Notes: generated from the sequence alone by a model not told the origin. 64,000 nucleotides of DNA from Prionace glauca (GCA_037974335.1 CM075760.1:34047609-34111608); one strand, 5' to 3'; positions 43,077 to 55,085 are shown, counted from the stretch's first letter. Program-made: numbers and translations.

Positions 43077-44288
43077 CCACTGTGGTGCCATGTCCGACTC
43101 ATCTCCCGGACTACTGCTCTCACCCTCTCTCCTCCCTCCCAGAACCAGGATATTGTTTCCTTTGTCTTCGCTTTTCAGCTCATCACCCTCCACATTAAAA
43201 TGATCATCCTCTGCCATTTTTGCCAACTCCAGCATGACGCCACCATTCAGCCTATCTTCCCTTCACTCTCCCTGTCAGCACTCCACAGGCACAGTTGCCT
43301 CCGGGACACCCGTGTCCACTTCTTCTCACACCTAACAACTCACCTACCACAAATGGCAATCGTGGAAGGTGCTGTACCTGCCCCTTCACCTGCTCCCACC
43401 CCCACCCCCCCCCTCGGCATTCCAGTGCCCAAACATTCTTTTCAGGTGAGCAACACTTCGGATGCACTTCCCTTAATCTGGTCTATGGCATTCGCTGCTC
43501 CCGATGCAATCTAATCTACATTGGAGAATCAAATGCAGATTGGTTGAATGCTTTGCAGAATACCTATTGGCCAATCTGCAAGCAGGATCCAGACGTTCCC
43601 GTCTCTTATCATTTGAATATACCTCTCTGAAGGCCACTTCTTTGTGTTTTGCGAAGGTCCAGTGACGTCCAACGTATATTGGACGCACAGCATCGCATCT
43701 ACAGGTGAGGCACTTTACACACTTCTGGACTGAGCATTGAGTTCTACAACTCCAGAGCATGAACTTTTTTCTCCACCTCCACTCCCTTCCCATTTATTTT
43801 ATCTTTTTTTTCATCATATTCGACCATTTTTATTATAGTGTATTCTCACTTTTAGTTTCCAACTTCTAAAATCTCGCTTTCAATCTTGCTTCATCAGTCC
43901 CACAAATCATTTCTTTCCATCCCAATCGGGACAACTGTTGCATTCATAGACTCTGCAAATTTCTGTTTTGCCGATTATCCATCGCAATCTCTTAGTGGAA
44001 ACTCTGAGCACCAATCTCAGTTTTTATTGTCACATTTCCATTTACTTTGTTGTTCTCTCTCTGCCATTCGTTTCAACTCTATACCCCCACCACCATCACC
44101 AGGAAGCAAACCCACCCTCCTATTACAAATCTTGTCCACGTTTCCTTGTCTTCAGCTCTGAGGAAGGGTCATCCTGACTCTAAATGCTCGATTCTCTCTC
44201 CACAGATGCTGTCAGACCTGCTGAGAGTTTTCAGCATTTTCTGTTTTTGTTTCAGATTCCAGCATCCGCAGTAATTTGCTATTATGAT
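43077..44288 (+). mobile_element. GIY-YIG-encoding retroelement 3' part nested in a LINE
   Basis: A frame reads GCTSLNLVYGIRCSRCNLIY then IGESNADWLNAL, the CxxC plus YIGE start of a GIY-YIG nuclease of Penelope-like type. It follows proline-rich text and a C-rich run (43396-43414) and ends in the tail TCTCCACAGATGCTGTCAGA near 44200-44280, which recurs elsewhere. Incomplete and old. Confidence 0.6.
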
Positions 44289-45511
44289 AGGGAGTAGGCT
44301 TTTCTGGATTTGGTATTGTGTAATGAGCAGGGCTTAATTAATGATCCCTTTGTTAAGCAGCCTCGAGCGAAGAGTAATCTTTGCACAATATAATTCCAAA
44401 TTCAGTTTGAAGACGAGAAACTCATGGCCCACACTAGACTTCTGGAGTTAAACACAGGGAATTACATAGGCATAAGGACAGAATTGGCCCGAGTGGACTG
44501 GGCAAGCGGACTAAAAGGTAAGACATTTGATGATCAGTGGCAAATGCTGAAGGAGACAAACAATTCCTCCCAGCTAAAATACATTCGTGAGACGAAGAAA
44601 GATTGTACGAGGGGAAGGAGCATCCATGGCTAAACAAGGAAGTTAAAGACAGCATAAATAGAATTCTAATACACGCCAGATTGCAAGGGTCAGTGGCAGA
44701 CTGGAAGATTGAGATACTTTTAAAGAGCAACAATAGGTTCTAAAAACTAAGAAAAAGATCAATGTGAAATTATGAAAAAAAAACTCGCACGGCATTAACC
44801 GAAACGTTTATAAAAGGCATCTATAATGATCTAGAAGTGAAGAGTGAAGCTAAAGGTGATTGCTGGACCGTTGCTGGGGAGTGAACAGTGGGGAGAACAG
44901 AAATGATGAAAACGCTTAATCAATATTTTGCCTCACGTTTCACGCTGGATAACACGAGTACCACCACAATAGTGACTGATAATGCAGAGGTAATAGAAAG
45001 GAAGAAATTTCGAACAATCATGATCAATAGGGAAAAAGTGCTGATCGAACAATTGGAATTGAAGGTAGTTAAGTCCCCAGAGTAAGGTGGCTAATATCTT
45101 ATTGTCTACCAGGAACTGGTAGCGCGGATAATGGTTACATTGGTTATAATAAGCCAAAATTCCCTAGATGCGTGAAAGGTCCCAGTGAGTTGGAGTAAAT
45201 GATAATATAATGCCGATACTCAAAAAGGGAAGAAGGCAGAAGGTAACAAACTAGACACCAATTGTTTGACATCTGTCTTTGGAAAATTGTTAGAATTCAT
45301 TATTAAGATTGTAGTAACGGGATATTTAGACTTCCACAAGGCAATTCATTGGAATTATTATTGTTTTACAAATGGCAAATCATTTATTTTGACTAATTTG
45401 CTAGAATTCTTCAAAGATGGAACAAGTAAAGTGGACAATGGGGGCCTTGTAGATGTGGATAACTTTATTTTCAGAAAGCGTTTGTTAAGGTACTGCGCCT
45501 TGAAATGAATG

Positions 45512-45551
45512 TGTTTGTGTGTGGGTGTGTGTGTGTGTGTGTGTGTGTGTG
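45512..45551 (+). repeat. (GT)n microsatellite
   Basis: About 18 GT units with one GGGT interruption. Confidence 0.9.
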
Positions 45552-45821
45552 AAATAAAGAGAAGGTCCAACAGAGGGAGATTGCTGGAAGTGAAAGACTC
45601 TGTCTGTGTCTGTGCATGTGTTCTCGTGTTTGAGTATGACTGTCTTCTTGCGAATCTCGCCTCTCTACACCGGGCGGCTACTTAATGATCACAGTTGTGT
45701 TCCTGTAGTGCCCTTCTGAAAAGATTTCAGAAGGAACCACGATCCTCCAAAGCAAAGCAGGAAATTGCTGATGGAGAAATTCTTATTTCTGCCGTCAGGT
45801 GGCAGGAAAGCCAACAAAGTC

Positions 45822-45875
45822 TTCACCCCACCGCCCCCGCCACCGCCCCCGCCCCCGCCCGCACCCCCGTTGGTG
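45822..45875 (+). repeat. C-rich (CCGCCC)n tract
   Basis: About 50 bp of CCGCCCCCGCC units. The complementary strand has many G runs and could form a G-quadruplex. Confidence 0.75.
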
Positions 45876-46306
45876 TCCCTGTTTTACTCTCCTCTTAATC
45901 TCTCAATGTCAATGCCGATATCAATGTGCTCGGTCTCACGTTCATTATAGCGGACACAGTGACAACACAGTCTCAGACGCTGCTCCTAATTCAAGTTTCT
46001 TAATTGGTTCATTCAGTGGCTTTTTCGATGACCGTCACATTCTGCATTGATTCCACTCTTATTAGCGATGTTTTGGTAACACGTCGTGTACAAACAAGCT
46101 GGCTTTATAGTTCCTATTTCGGTGGAATCCTAATAACTGAAATTCCTCTTCAGGCTTGTTCCTCACAATAAGGAAGTGAGTCAAGATATATTGTACTATT
46201 CTAACCATTACACGTAAAACTTGCAGATGGATTACCCACGAGGGTTAAAAACCTTCATTCCAGCAGCAAACATCTCAGGTGAGTAACACTTCAGATTCTC
46301 AGTGAT

Positions 46307-48540
46307 TACATAGAACATAGAACATTACAACGCAGTACAGGCCCTTCGGCCCTCGATATTGCGCCGACCAGTGGAACCAATCTAATGACCTTCTAACCCA
46401 AACTATTCCAATATTATCCATATGCCTATCTACTGACCTCTTGAACGCCCTTAAAGTTGGCGAGTCCACAACTGCTGCAGGCAGGGCATTCCACGCCCTT
46501 ACTACCCTCTCAGTAAAGAACCTACATCTGACATCCATCCTATAATTACCACCCCTCAATTTAAAGCTATGTCCCCTCGTGTTAGCCATCGCCATCTGAG
46601 AAAAAAGGCTCTCACTGTCCACGCTATCTAATCTTCTGATCATCTTGTATGCCTCAATTAGGTCACCTCTTAACCTTCTTCTCTGTAACGAAAATAACCT
46701 CAAGTCCCTCAGCCTTTCCTCATAAGACCTTCCCACCATACCAGGCAACATCCTGGTAAACCTCCTCTGCACCCTTTCCAATGCTTCGACATCTTACTTA
46801 TAATGTGGCGACCAGAACTGTACGCAATACTCCAAGTGCGGCCGCACTAGAGTTTTGTACAGTTGCAACATCATCTCACAGCTGCGAAGTTCCATCCCTC
46901 TACCAATAAAAGCAAACAAACCGTATGCCTTCTTGACAACCTTATCAACCTGGGTACCAACTTTCAGGGATCTATGCACATCTACCCCGAGATCTCTCTG
47001 CTCATCGACACTACCAAGAGTTCTTCCATTAGCCCTATATTCTGTACTCCTGTTACTCGTACCAAAGTGAATCACCTTACACTTTTCCGTATTAAACTTC
47101 ATTTGCCCAGCTCTGTCGCTTATCTGTGTCCCTCTGCAAACTGTAACATCCGTCCTCACTGTCTACAACTCCTCCGAATTTGGTGTCGTCAGCAAATTTA
47201 CTAATCCATCCTTCTACACCCTCATCTAGATCATTTATAAAAATGACAAACAGCAGTGCCCCCAAAACAGATCCCTGAGGTACACCACTTGTAACTGAAC
47301 TCCAGGTTGAATATTTCCCATCAACCACCACCCTCTGTCTTCTATCAGCTAGCCAATTCCTGATCCAAACTGCTAAATCACCCTCAATCCCATGCATCTG
47401 CATTTTCTGCAGTAGCCTACCATGGGGAACCTTATCAAACGCTTTGCCAAAATCCATATACACCACGTCAACTGCCTTACCCTTATCCACCTCGTTGGTC
47501 ACCTTTTCAAAAAACTCGATAAGGTTTGTGAGGCACAACCTACCCTTCACAAACCGTGTTGACTATCCCTAATCAATTTATTTCTCTGTAGATAATTATA
47601 AATCATATCTCTTATAATTCTTTCCAAAACTTTGCCTACAACAGAAGTAAGGCTCACCGGTCTATAATTCCCAGGATGGTCTTTACTCCCCTTCTTGAAC
47701 AAGGGGACAACATTTGCTATCCTCCAGTCTTCCGGCACTATACCTGTAGCCAATGACGACATGAAGATCAAAGCCAAAGGCTCTGCAATCTCCTCCCTAG
47801 CCTCCCAGAGAATCCTAGGGTAAATCCCAGCCGGCCCAGGGGACTTAACTATTTTCATACTCACAAAAATTGCTAACACCTCCTCCTTATGTACCTCAAT
47901 CCCATCTTGTCTAAAAGCCTGTATCTCAGTATTCTCCTCGACTACATTGACTTTTTCCTGCGTGAATACTGACGAAAAATATTCATTTAGTGCCTCTCCT
48001 ATCTCTTCAGGCTCCACGCACAACTTCCCACTACTGTCCCTGACTGGCCCTAATCTTGCCCTAAACAATCGTTTATTCTTGACATACCTGTAGAAAGCTT
48101 TAGGGTTCTCCTTGATCCTACCCGCCAAAGTCTTCTCATATCCTTTTCTAGCTCTTCTTAACTCTCTCTTTAGCTCTTTCCTGGCTAATTTGTAATTCTC
48201 CAGTGCCCTAACCGAGCCTTCATGCCTCATTTTTACATAAGCCTCCTCCTTCCTCTCCACGAGACATTCAACTTCTTTAGTACACCACGGTTCCCTCGCT
48301 CGACCGCTTCCTCCCTGCCTGACAGGTATGTATTTATCAAGGACTCGCAGTAGCTGCTCCTTGAACAAGCTCCACATTTCAGTTGTTCCCTGAGTTTCCT
48401 ACTCCAATCTATGTACCCTAAATCACACCTAACAGCCTCATAATTACCTTTCCCCCAGCTATAACTTCTGCCCTTCGGTATATACCTATCCCTTTCCATC
48501 ACTAAGGTAAACGTAATATCCTCAAGAGTTGGAAAAATCA
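46307..48540 (-). mobile_element. CR1-type LINE, second subfamily, ORF2 half
   Basis: A minus-strand element with 3' end TACATAGAACATAGAACATT at 46307. Successive minus-strand frames cover the endonuclease-RT linker and RT start (48377-47547, with KSPGPAGIYPRIL, FKKGSKDHPGNYRPVSLTS), the RT core (47550-47092, [35 protein letters not shown]) and the C-terminal parts (47159-46299). Only a few frame breaks separate them, so it is moderately young. It is clearly a different subfamily from copy C, with another 3' end and no TTCTTATG octamer. Confidence 0.88.
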
Positions 48541-48544
48541 TCAT

Positions 48545-50100
48545 TGTTGCTAACAGGGTGTCAGAGAAGTTGCATGACTTTCCTTTCGTTCGAGATGGGA
48601 GGAAATTAAGGTGTCTCAGCACTGTTGCTGGATAGGTTTGTTAATAAATAGCCCTCGTTGGCAACGTGAAGAGTTATAAGTTGGCTTGCAGCCAAACGGT
48701 CAGGACTGAGGAAACAGATCTTTGATTTATTGTACCTCTAGATGCTTTCTGTCAATAACGTTGAACAATTGACACAGCCTGGTTTGCTGCTAAATACTGT
48801 ATTGGACAGGTTAGCATGAACCTGAATGGACAAAATGAGGCTCAGCCATTTGAACAATAAATGTTTCATCACCACAAGAAAGACATATTTTAAATCGTAA
48901 TCATTCTATTCAAATATTTTCATTCAATGTCCTTTCATTATGTGAGTAAATAGCATCGCAAAACAATAAAATGACCACAAGATTTTTCATTTGCATAACT
49001 TCCAAGTCAATGCCATTCCAATAATTAAAGCCTGTTTATTAACCACTTCATGAAATGCGAGAGTGATGTTGATGATCCCAATTCCTCAGTCAACTGATAA
49101 CTCAGCAATGGCCAAAAATGCATCGAAATAATATTAAAAGAGCATCATAAAATTGACCTGAACAGCGGCGATTCCTGGAATATTCTGAAAGTTCTGTACC
49201 TCATTTAAACAGCACCGTCTCTTATACCTGATTTGCACCGTGTTCTATTGTACAGTGTAATCTGATTTCCATTATTGAGGAGTTCCTCTCATAGCTGCCA
49301 ACGTGTGAAGAAATGATCAGTTCATAACCTTATTCAATGGAAGATAAAACATTTTTTCTTGTGATACTGTGCAATGTGCCACAAAGTCCTGGTATCCTGT
49401 GTTCCCAACACCGGCGAATATTAGACAGCCGGTGACCAATAGAGTGAGTTGCAATGATCTGGATGCTGAAGGAGAACTTTAATGATCTCAGTGTCCGTTC
49501 CATTCATGAACTTCTCTGTCAAAATTCGGCGTCAATTTTATGTTTCTCTGTCAACTCTCTATTTAATTATCAGGAGGGCGGGATTCTATTTTTTTCAAAG
49601 GGCTGTCTTCGAGATTGGGGCAGTTTGACAAATGTAAGGAGAAACATTTTACTGTGTGAGAGTTTCTTCTCATCTCCAAACTCAATTTTACCGTGATAGC
49701 CATCCACACTATAAATGCAATCACTTTGTTCGTCCCCCGCATTACGTTTCAGAAATCGATAACGATTCTTCCGAAAAAGTGTGTTTTATTATTGTAATGT
49801 GACAGAGACCCGGAATTGGTGCAAAATAAAATGACGGCCTCTTTATTTTCCGAAAGTATTATTTCATCATTTTTAGATTTGTCTTCTTGTTAGGGGCATG
49901 GTAATAAAAATACCATATTTACAATGGAATTAGTTTTTTTTTAAATAAAGAGATGATGAACAGCAATATCACCATTAGAAATAGTGCAGACATTACAATG
50001 AACATATTTAGCCAAATAAATATCCCAACACATATAAAATGTCCATTTTAATATGAACCTGTTGTAAATCTGGGAGTCTATTCTGTTGGGGGTGTGGAGG
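48545..50100. other. No gene recognised
   Basis: AT-rich. An octamer-like ATTTGCAT occurs near 48988, too far (about 1.3 kb) from the IgHV-like leader to be called its promoter. No V, D or J landmark was seen. Confidence 0.4.
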
Positions 50101-50113
50101 GTGGGACGTGGAT

Positions 50114-50190
50114 CCAGGCGCCGCCTCCAGCAGGGAATCAACAGGCGGCGCCTGGAAAGCCGCCCCCTTCTGCCGGGTATTTAAATACCG
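50114..50190 (+). promoter_or_regulatory. Inverted repeat and TATA-like palindrome upstream of IgHV-like V
   Basis: CCAGGCGCCGCCT (50114-50126) and its exact reverse complement (50143-50155) flank a 16-bp loop, and the palindrome GGTATTTAAATACC lies at about 50177-50190. They sit 75-150 bp upstream of the leader ATG, where a V promoter belongs. No classical Ig octamer was found nearby. Confidence 0.5.
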
Positions 50191-50264
50191 CTCACTGGGA
50201 CCGGAATCCAACAGTCCGGGAGCTGGTTTGTTCACTGAGTTCCTGACACAACCATTTCCCCCAA

Positions 50265-50801
50265 ATGACGAGAAGGATGAGGTCAGCGATTTCTCTCAGT
50301 TTGTTGCTGACTTTCTTATCCGGTGGGTAGTGTTTTTTATATATAGTCCAAGACTCTCGTTGTTATTCTATCAATATCAGTCCATCTCTGGAATGTTCCA
50401 GAGTCAGCAGTCATGTCACCAAGTTTAATCCTCCCGGTTTGTGATCTATTTTTACAGGTGTCCAGTCGGAGATTGTGTTGACTCAGCCAGAGGCAGAGAC
50501 CGGGCGTCTCGGAGGCTCCCTGACACTGACCTGTAAAACCAGCGGCTTCGATCTTAGCAGCTACTACATGTATTGGTACCGACAGGTTCCCGGAGAGGGG
50601 CTGGAGTGGTTGGTTTACTACTATAGTTCATCAAGCAATGACTACGCCCCAGCAATTAAGGATCGATCTACTGCGTCCAAAGATACTTCAAAAAACATCT
50701 TCTCTTTGGAGATGACGAGGCTGAAGACCGAAGACACCGCCATCTATTACTGTGCCAGAGGCCACAGTGAGGAGAACCAGGGCCGGACCTGCTCAAGAAC
50801 T
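50265..50801 (+). CDS. IgHV-like V segment in the TCR-delta region, intact
   Basis: The leader exon 50265-50322 encodes [19 protein letters not shown] with donor GTGGGT. The V exon starts at 50458 after TTTTTACAG, phase 1, giving [80 protein letters not shown] and [15 protein letters not shown]2 (PGEGLEWL), FR3 ([20 protein letters not shown]) and CAR are IgHV features. Its position 380 bp before a D-delta segment places it with the IgHV-like TRDV genes reported in sharks, frogs, birds and monotremes. The RSS is heptamer CACAGTG 50763-50769, 23-bp spacer, imperfect nonamer TCAAGAACT 50793-50801. Confidence 0.9.
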
Positions 50802-51153
50802 ATTCGAGAGGGAATTCAGCAACTTCCATCATAACCTGAAGGTCAGTAACTGTTTTAAATGTAATGTTAATGACAGTGATCAGAATCGAAACACAAACCA
50901 ATCCTGACAAACCTGGGACAATTAAACTTTAAACGGAGCAAACCCACAGACAGAATGGTGCTTTTCACTCTGTTAATATTTATCGTCAGCATTTTCTGCA
51001 ATGACAGATCTGGATAGAATGCTCGTTTTAATATTTCTGATACTTAGAAGTATTTCTCGATTGTGTTTTGTAAAGTGTTGCATAAATTATAAATCACATC
51101 TGGGCTATTTGAAGTGAATATTGAGTGGAAGTACTGAACAGAGAGCGAGTGCA
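50802..51153. other. V to D interval, no gene
   Basis: Short AT-rich spacer between the IgHV-like RSS and the D-delta RSS. Nothing else is recognised. Confidence 0.5.
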
Positions 51154-51181
51154 GTTTTTAGTGCGGCTGTGTGTCACTGTG

Positions 51182-51196
51182 ATACTACAGTGGGAT
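51182..51196 (+). other. TCR D-delta segment 1 (12/23 RSS)
   Basis: A 15-bp core ATACTACAGTGGGAT. Left: nonamer GTTTTTAGT (51154-51162), a 12-bp spacer and perfect heptamer CACTGTG (51175-51181). Right: perfect heptamer CACAGTG (51197-51203), a 22-bp spacer and perfect nonamer ACAAAAACC (51226-51234). A 12-bp RSS upstream and a 23-type RSS downstream is the D-delta layout, allowing V-D, D-D and D-J joining. Confidence 0.9.
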
Positions 51197-51234
51197 CACA
51201 GTGCTGAGCAAAGCGACATCCTCATACAAAAACC

Positions 51235-52450
51235 TCAGAGAAGAAGATTGCTCAAATTGATAATCAGTACCACAGCAGGATTTTCAAAGTAAATGAGGCT
51301 TCAATAAAATAATGTGCAGAAGTAATATTAGTTTGGCAAAAATGTAAAAATATTCCCTAAAAATCTTGGTTGACTGATATGCCAATTCCACATGGAGGGT
51401 TTAGAAGCATTCAGATCTTCTTTATAAATGTAATGGCCAGGCCAAGCTGAATTAACTCATCCATTCCCTCTCAAAAGAGGCAGAAACAGATTTTTGAGAG
51501 CAGTGAAGTTAAATCTCTGTATTTTACTATTAGCGGTCAGATACCGTAGATATGAATAGCTCATCAAACACTCCTTGACTTTGCCTTCCAGACCAAAAAG
51601 ATCCAGCACTTGGGACGACATTTGCTGCAGATAGACACAAAGGACATCGCCTGCAGTGTTCCCTTTAATCCACACACACCCACGAAGTTAAAATCACCTT
51701 CCCATGTGTGTCGCTGGGTCAAAACCATGGGGGACATCACCTTCCTCCTGAAACTACGGTTGAGTGTACATTATGCACCTGGTCATGCAGAACTCCAGGA
51801 AAGCAGCTCCACACTCTCTTGTCAAAGTGGGGCAAATAAGCATGGGCAGTTAATAATGGCTCAGTCTCGCGACTCTCATATCCCAGGAGAGAATAAATCA
51901 CACAGTCATTAGTGTGAGATTTAGACGATGTCTTCTTAGTTCCATAAGTGAATGGTGAGAACGTGGAACTGTAGAACATGGAATATGTGACGTGAGCGGT
52001 GTTTATGTATTTTAGTGGGCTATAGTGAAAAAACTGCAAATCTCATCGTTTGAGAAGAAGTGGGGTTGGGTGAATAAACGGCAGCAAAAGCCCATGGGCC
52101 GAATGACCTGTTACTGCGTTAACAAATTTGAAATGATGCCATCTAATTAAAAACATGGCCTGTTATCCATGTTTCCATCCCATGCCTCATTTGGTTTTGA
52201 ATGCATGTTGCAGATATTGATCTAGCCAGACCTCAAATTTCCACGTCTCTGTCCAGGCGCCTGCAACACCACCCTCCAGCTCAGTTTCGTGCAATAGTAC
52301 TGATGCCCTCACAGGGCAAAACCGCGACAGCTGGCTATCTCTATAAGGGCAACACGATGCCTACAGAGGGAACTGGGGCCACCATCCTCCTCCTCTCCCA
52401 CGCCTCCCCAGTTTCAAATCGATAGAATGCCTGGAACCTCCACTTACTTC
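51235..52450. other. No gene recognised
   Basis: No V, D, J or known repeat was identified with confidence. Confidence 0.35.
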
Positions 52451-52469
52451 AAATTTTCTCTCTCCTTCA

Positions 52470-52790
52470 GGTAGCCTAGCTGCATCCGCAGTCATAAACT
52501 GGCCAAAGACAGAAATGAGGGTCCAGCAGGGAGCCACCACGGCAATCACCTGTTCCATCAGAGAGGGGGCGAGAGCTTGCTTGGTCTGGTGCCGGGAACC
52601 TCTCCACCAAGCCATGGGGGAGGTGGAGGGGAGTCCCGAGCAAACCTTACAGAATTGTCCTCCCTGAGCAAACCTTACAGAATTGTCAGTCTGAAAATTT
52701 CATCGGTGACAGGTGAGGACTCTAGGAAATACTTCTGCGTCTTAAACACAGACACTGGTGAATTCAGGGCAACAGTCTCTACATAAACTG
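52470..52790 (+). pseudogene. Ig V-set-like exon, frameshifted
   Basis: After an acceptor TCTCTCCTTCAG (about 52470), the frame reads SAVINWPKTEMRVQQGATTA then ITCSIREGARACLVWCREP, an Ig-fold B strand cysteine and C strand Trp. The FR3-like end LKISSVTGEDSRKYFCVLN lies in another frame. A 22-bp block is duplicated at 52638-52659 and 52666-52687 (offset 28 bp), which shifts the frame between the halves. No leader or RSS was found, so it may be a non-rearranging V-set gene (CD300/pIgR-like WCR motif) or an old V pseudogene. Confidence 0.5.
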
Positions 52791-52904
52791 CAGATTCCTC
52801 TTCCAGGCAATGGAAACTCTGGCATGATGTGTTGTCCCAATCTCCAATGTCGGCGTTATTAGAACTGCAGTATCGACACTGAGATAGAGAGGCAGACAGA
52901 TGTG

Positions 52905-53240
52905 AAGTAGATTCTTAGACATATCCGCTGATTCATTTACACGCAAATCAGATATATGGCCCATAAATGGCTAGCAAGACAGACTGATAGACACAGGAAC
53001 TGATGCATTAACACACAAGGCAGATATATGGGCACTGGACAGTTAGATAGATTTATGGACACACGAACTGATGAGTTAACAGAAAACAAATGTGTGGTCA
53101 CTCGATAGTTAAATGGATAGATTCATAGACAGAGTTTGACAAACACACAAAATTAATAAATGGCCACCAGAATGTTAGACAGATTGATAGTCACATCAAC
53201 TGCTGGACTAGTACGCAAAATGGATGTACGGTCGCTAGTC
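52905..53240 (+). repeat. Degenerate tandem repeat, about 70-bp period
   Basis: Four to five diverged units share the pattern of a GATAGAC-like start, ACACACAAACTGATG-like text, a CAGATATATGG-like stretch and a CACT/CTAG end. Confidence 0.65.
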
Positions 53241-53784
53241 ATTATCAAAGTCATTTATCAATGACTTAGAGGAGGGGACTGACACTCACGCGGAGTTCAA
53301 ATCGGATAGCTGATCATCGAATGTGGATGCACTCTGTGAATCTTGACCAGGGGCCAGAATAGACGAAAGAAAAACAAAGTTTCTTTTGAAACTGAGAAAT
53401 TCCAAAGATTATTCCTTACGGTTAAACATGTGCATTATGTATTAAAACGTTTGTGATTGTCAGACGCAATGTGCCAAAGTGTGCTCTTCACTTAAACTAA
53501 GTAACTAAAAATAGCAGATCATTTCGATCGCTACTGAGATAATCATTGTCCCAGCGTGAACTTAAATTCACTCACCAGAGTGGATCCCTGAGCATCTTTT
53601 AGCCACTTGCATAAATTTAATTTCACATGGGACATATTTCATGCATGGTTGTTTCGAACAGAAAAACTGCACAAATATCTACTCACAAATCTCTTTTGAT
53701 TTGCCCAGGATGGAAGAATACAACAAAACTTGCAAATATTGCTTCCTTCATACCATTAAATGGTTAGAAGTAGGGATCTCTGCT
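53240..53784. other. Little recognised
   Basis: About 53250-53300 carries LINE RT text (FINDLEEGTD). The rest is unassigned. Confidence 0.4.
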
Positions 53785-53908
53785 TATAAGAACATAAGAA
53801 ATAGGAGCAAGAGTAGGCCATCTAGCCCTTCGAGCCTGCCCCGCCATTCAGTAAGATCATGGCTGATCTGTCGTGGCTCAGTTCCACTTTCCCGCCCTCA
53901 CCCCATAA
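53785..53908 (-). mobile_element. CR1-like LINE 3' tip, minus strand
   Basis: The last 120 bp of the young LINE family in reverse (TTATAAGAACATAAGAAATA at the tail). Slightly diverged. Confidence 0.88.
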
Positions 53909-54094
53909 CTCACAATGTTGAGCATCATTCGCAACTCTTCAGATGTCGAAAAAGGGGGTGAATGATTGAATATCCCATCCTGGTAGAACAGAAGTTTTAT
54001 AGGAAGACCACCACTTTGGACTTTTCCGTTTCTGATCTCACCCTGACCTAACAACATGTGTCCGCTCATTGATGGTTGTGGAATTTCAATATTG

Positions 54095-54350
54095 GGATAT
54101 GGGCAGTTGGTAGCCCACTGGTATTGTCATTAGATTAGCAACTCAGGGACCGGGGTTACTGATTTGGGCGGGTATCGAAGTTCAAATCCAAATAAGGCAG
54201 GTGATGAAATTTGAAGTTAATAAAACAAGATCTAATGAGACCATTGTCGATTGTTGCCATCTTGTTAATTAATGCCCTTTTAAAAAAGGAAATGTGTCTA
54301 AATGTGACTCCAGAAACACAGCAATATGGCTGACTCTTAAAGGTTTCTGG
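54095..54350 (+). mobile_element. Second SINE family
   Basis: Text such as AGCCCACTGGTATTGTCATTAG, GGTATCGAAGTTCAAATCC and ACCATTGTCGATTGTTG forms a tRNA-like head and body of a different SINE. Part of its tail lies near 54810-54890. Confidence 0.55.
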
Positions 54351-54614
54351 TCAATGGTTTCCCCCAGGATTGTTCAGCGATGAAAGAAGCATTTAGATGA
54401 CCACCTGTCACGCTATGGACCAAGAGTTGGACGATGTGATTGGAACAGATGCATGTTTGATAGCTAGCACAGACAAGATGGCCCGAAGATCTATAAAAGT
54501 TGATGACTCTTTGACTGACTCGACAGCTCCCCTTTCAAATCAGCCATGGGATATTAAACGCCCAACAGACAAGACAGACTATTTGATACGTCACCTAAAC
54601 ATGGATGAGTGACA

Positions 54615-54800
54615 TTGCAGAACTCCCTCAACACAAACAAAAATTGCTGGAAAATTTCAGCAGCTCTGACAGCAAATGTGAAGAGCGAATAGTGCAAAAG
54701 TTTCGAGGCTAGATGATCCTTCGCCAGTTCTGATAAAGGGTCTGAAACAAAAACAGAAGATTCTGGAAAATCCCAGCAAATCTGATAGCATCGGTGGAGA
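54615..54800. mobile_element. Repeat tail fragments
   Basis: Two adjoining copies of the tail repeat seen at 44160-44280, in reverse (AATTGCTGGAAAATTTCAGC; ATTCTGGAAAATCCCAGCAA). Confidence 0.5.
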
Positions 54801-54894
54801 GAAGCCAACGTGTTGAGGCTGGATTACATACAAGCAAGCTTACCTGGTCTGACTCCAGATGCAAAGCAATGACTTGCCATCTGGAATGACCTAA

Positions 54895-55085
54895 CAATTA
54901 TCCGGTTTCCTCCCACAGTCCGAATGATTTGCTGGTTAGTTGCATTGACCATGCTGAATTGTCCTTCAGTGTCCCCGAACAGGCGCCAGAGTGTGGCGAA
55001 TAGGAGATTTTCACAGTAACTTCATTGCAGTGTTAATGAAAGCCTACGTGTGACACTAATGAACAAACTTTAAACAATCCATTCA
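54895..55085 (+). mobile_element. SINE 3' half
   Basis: CGGTTTCCTCCCACAGTCCG to GTGACACTAATGAACAAAC. Same body as the main SINE, with the alternative tail TTCATTGCAGTGTTAATG. Confidence 0.7.

Larger units (their letters stand above)
41400..45490 (+). mobile_element. Old CR1-type LINE, nearly full length, broken by nested insertions
   Basis: ORF1 esterase text at 41465-41790 (RFRDISCGLDRNLEWERENP, VVMVHVSTNCKGR) resumes at about 42360 (LNHAGTR). The ORF2 endonuclease start follows near 42665-42780 (NKINELTAEIEIHGYDSVA) and runs to about 43076, then continues at 44289 (FLDLVLCNEQGLIND) and into the RT to 45490. A different LINE piece (41794-42350) and a GIY-YIG element (43077-44288) are inserted. 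All frames are decayed. Confidence 0.75.

Noticed and set aside
45765-45950. Proline-rich open frame
   Set aside because: Caused by the C-rich simple repeat.
48980-48996. ATTTGCAT octamer as promoter of the IgHV-like V
   Set aside because: It lies about 1.3 kb upstream of the leader, too far for a V-gene octamer. Probably chance.
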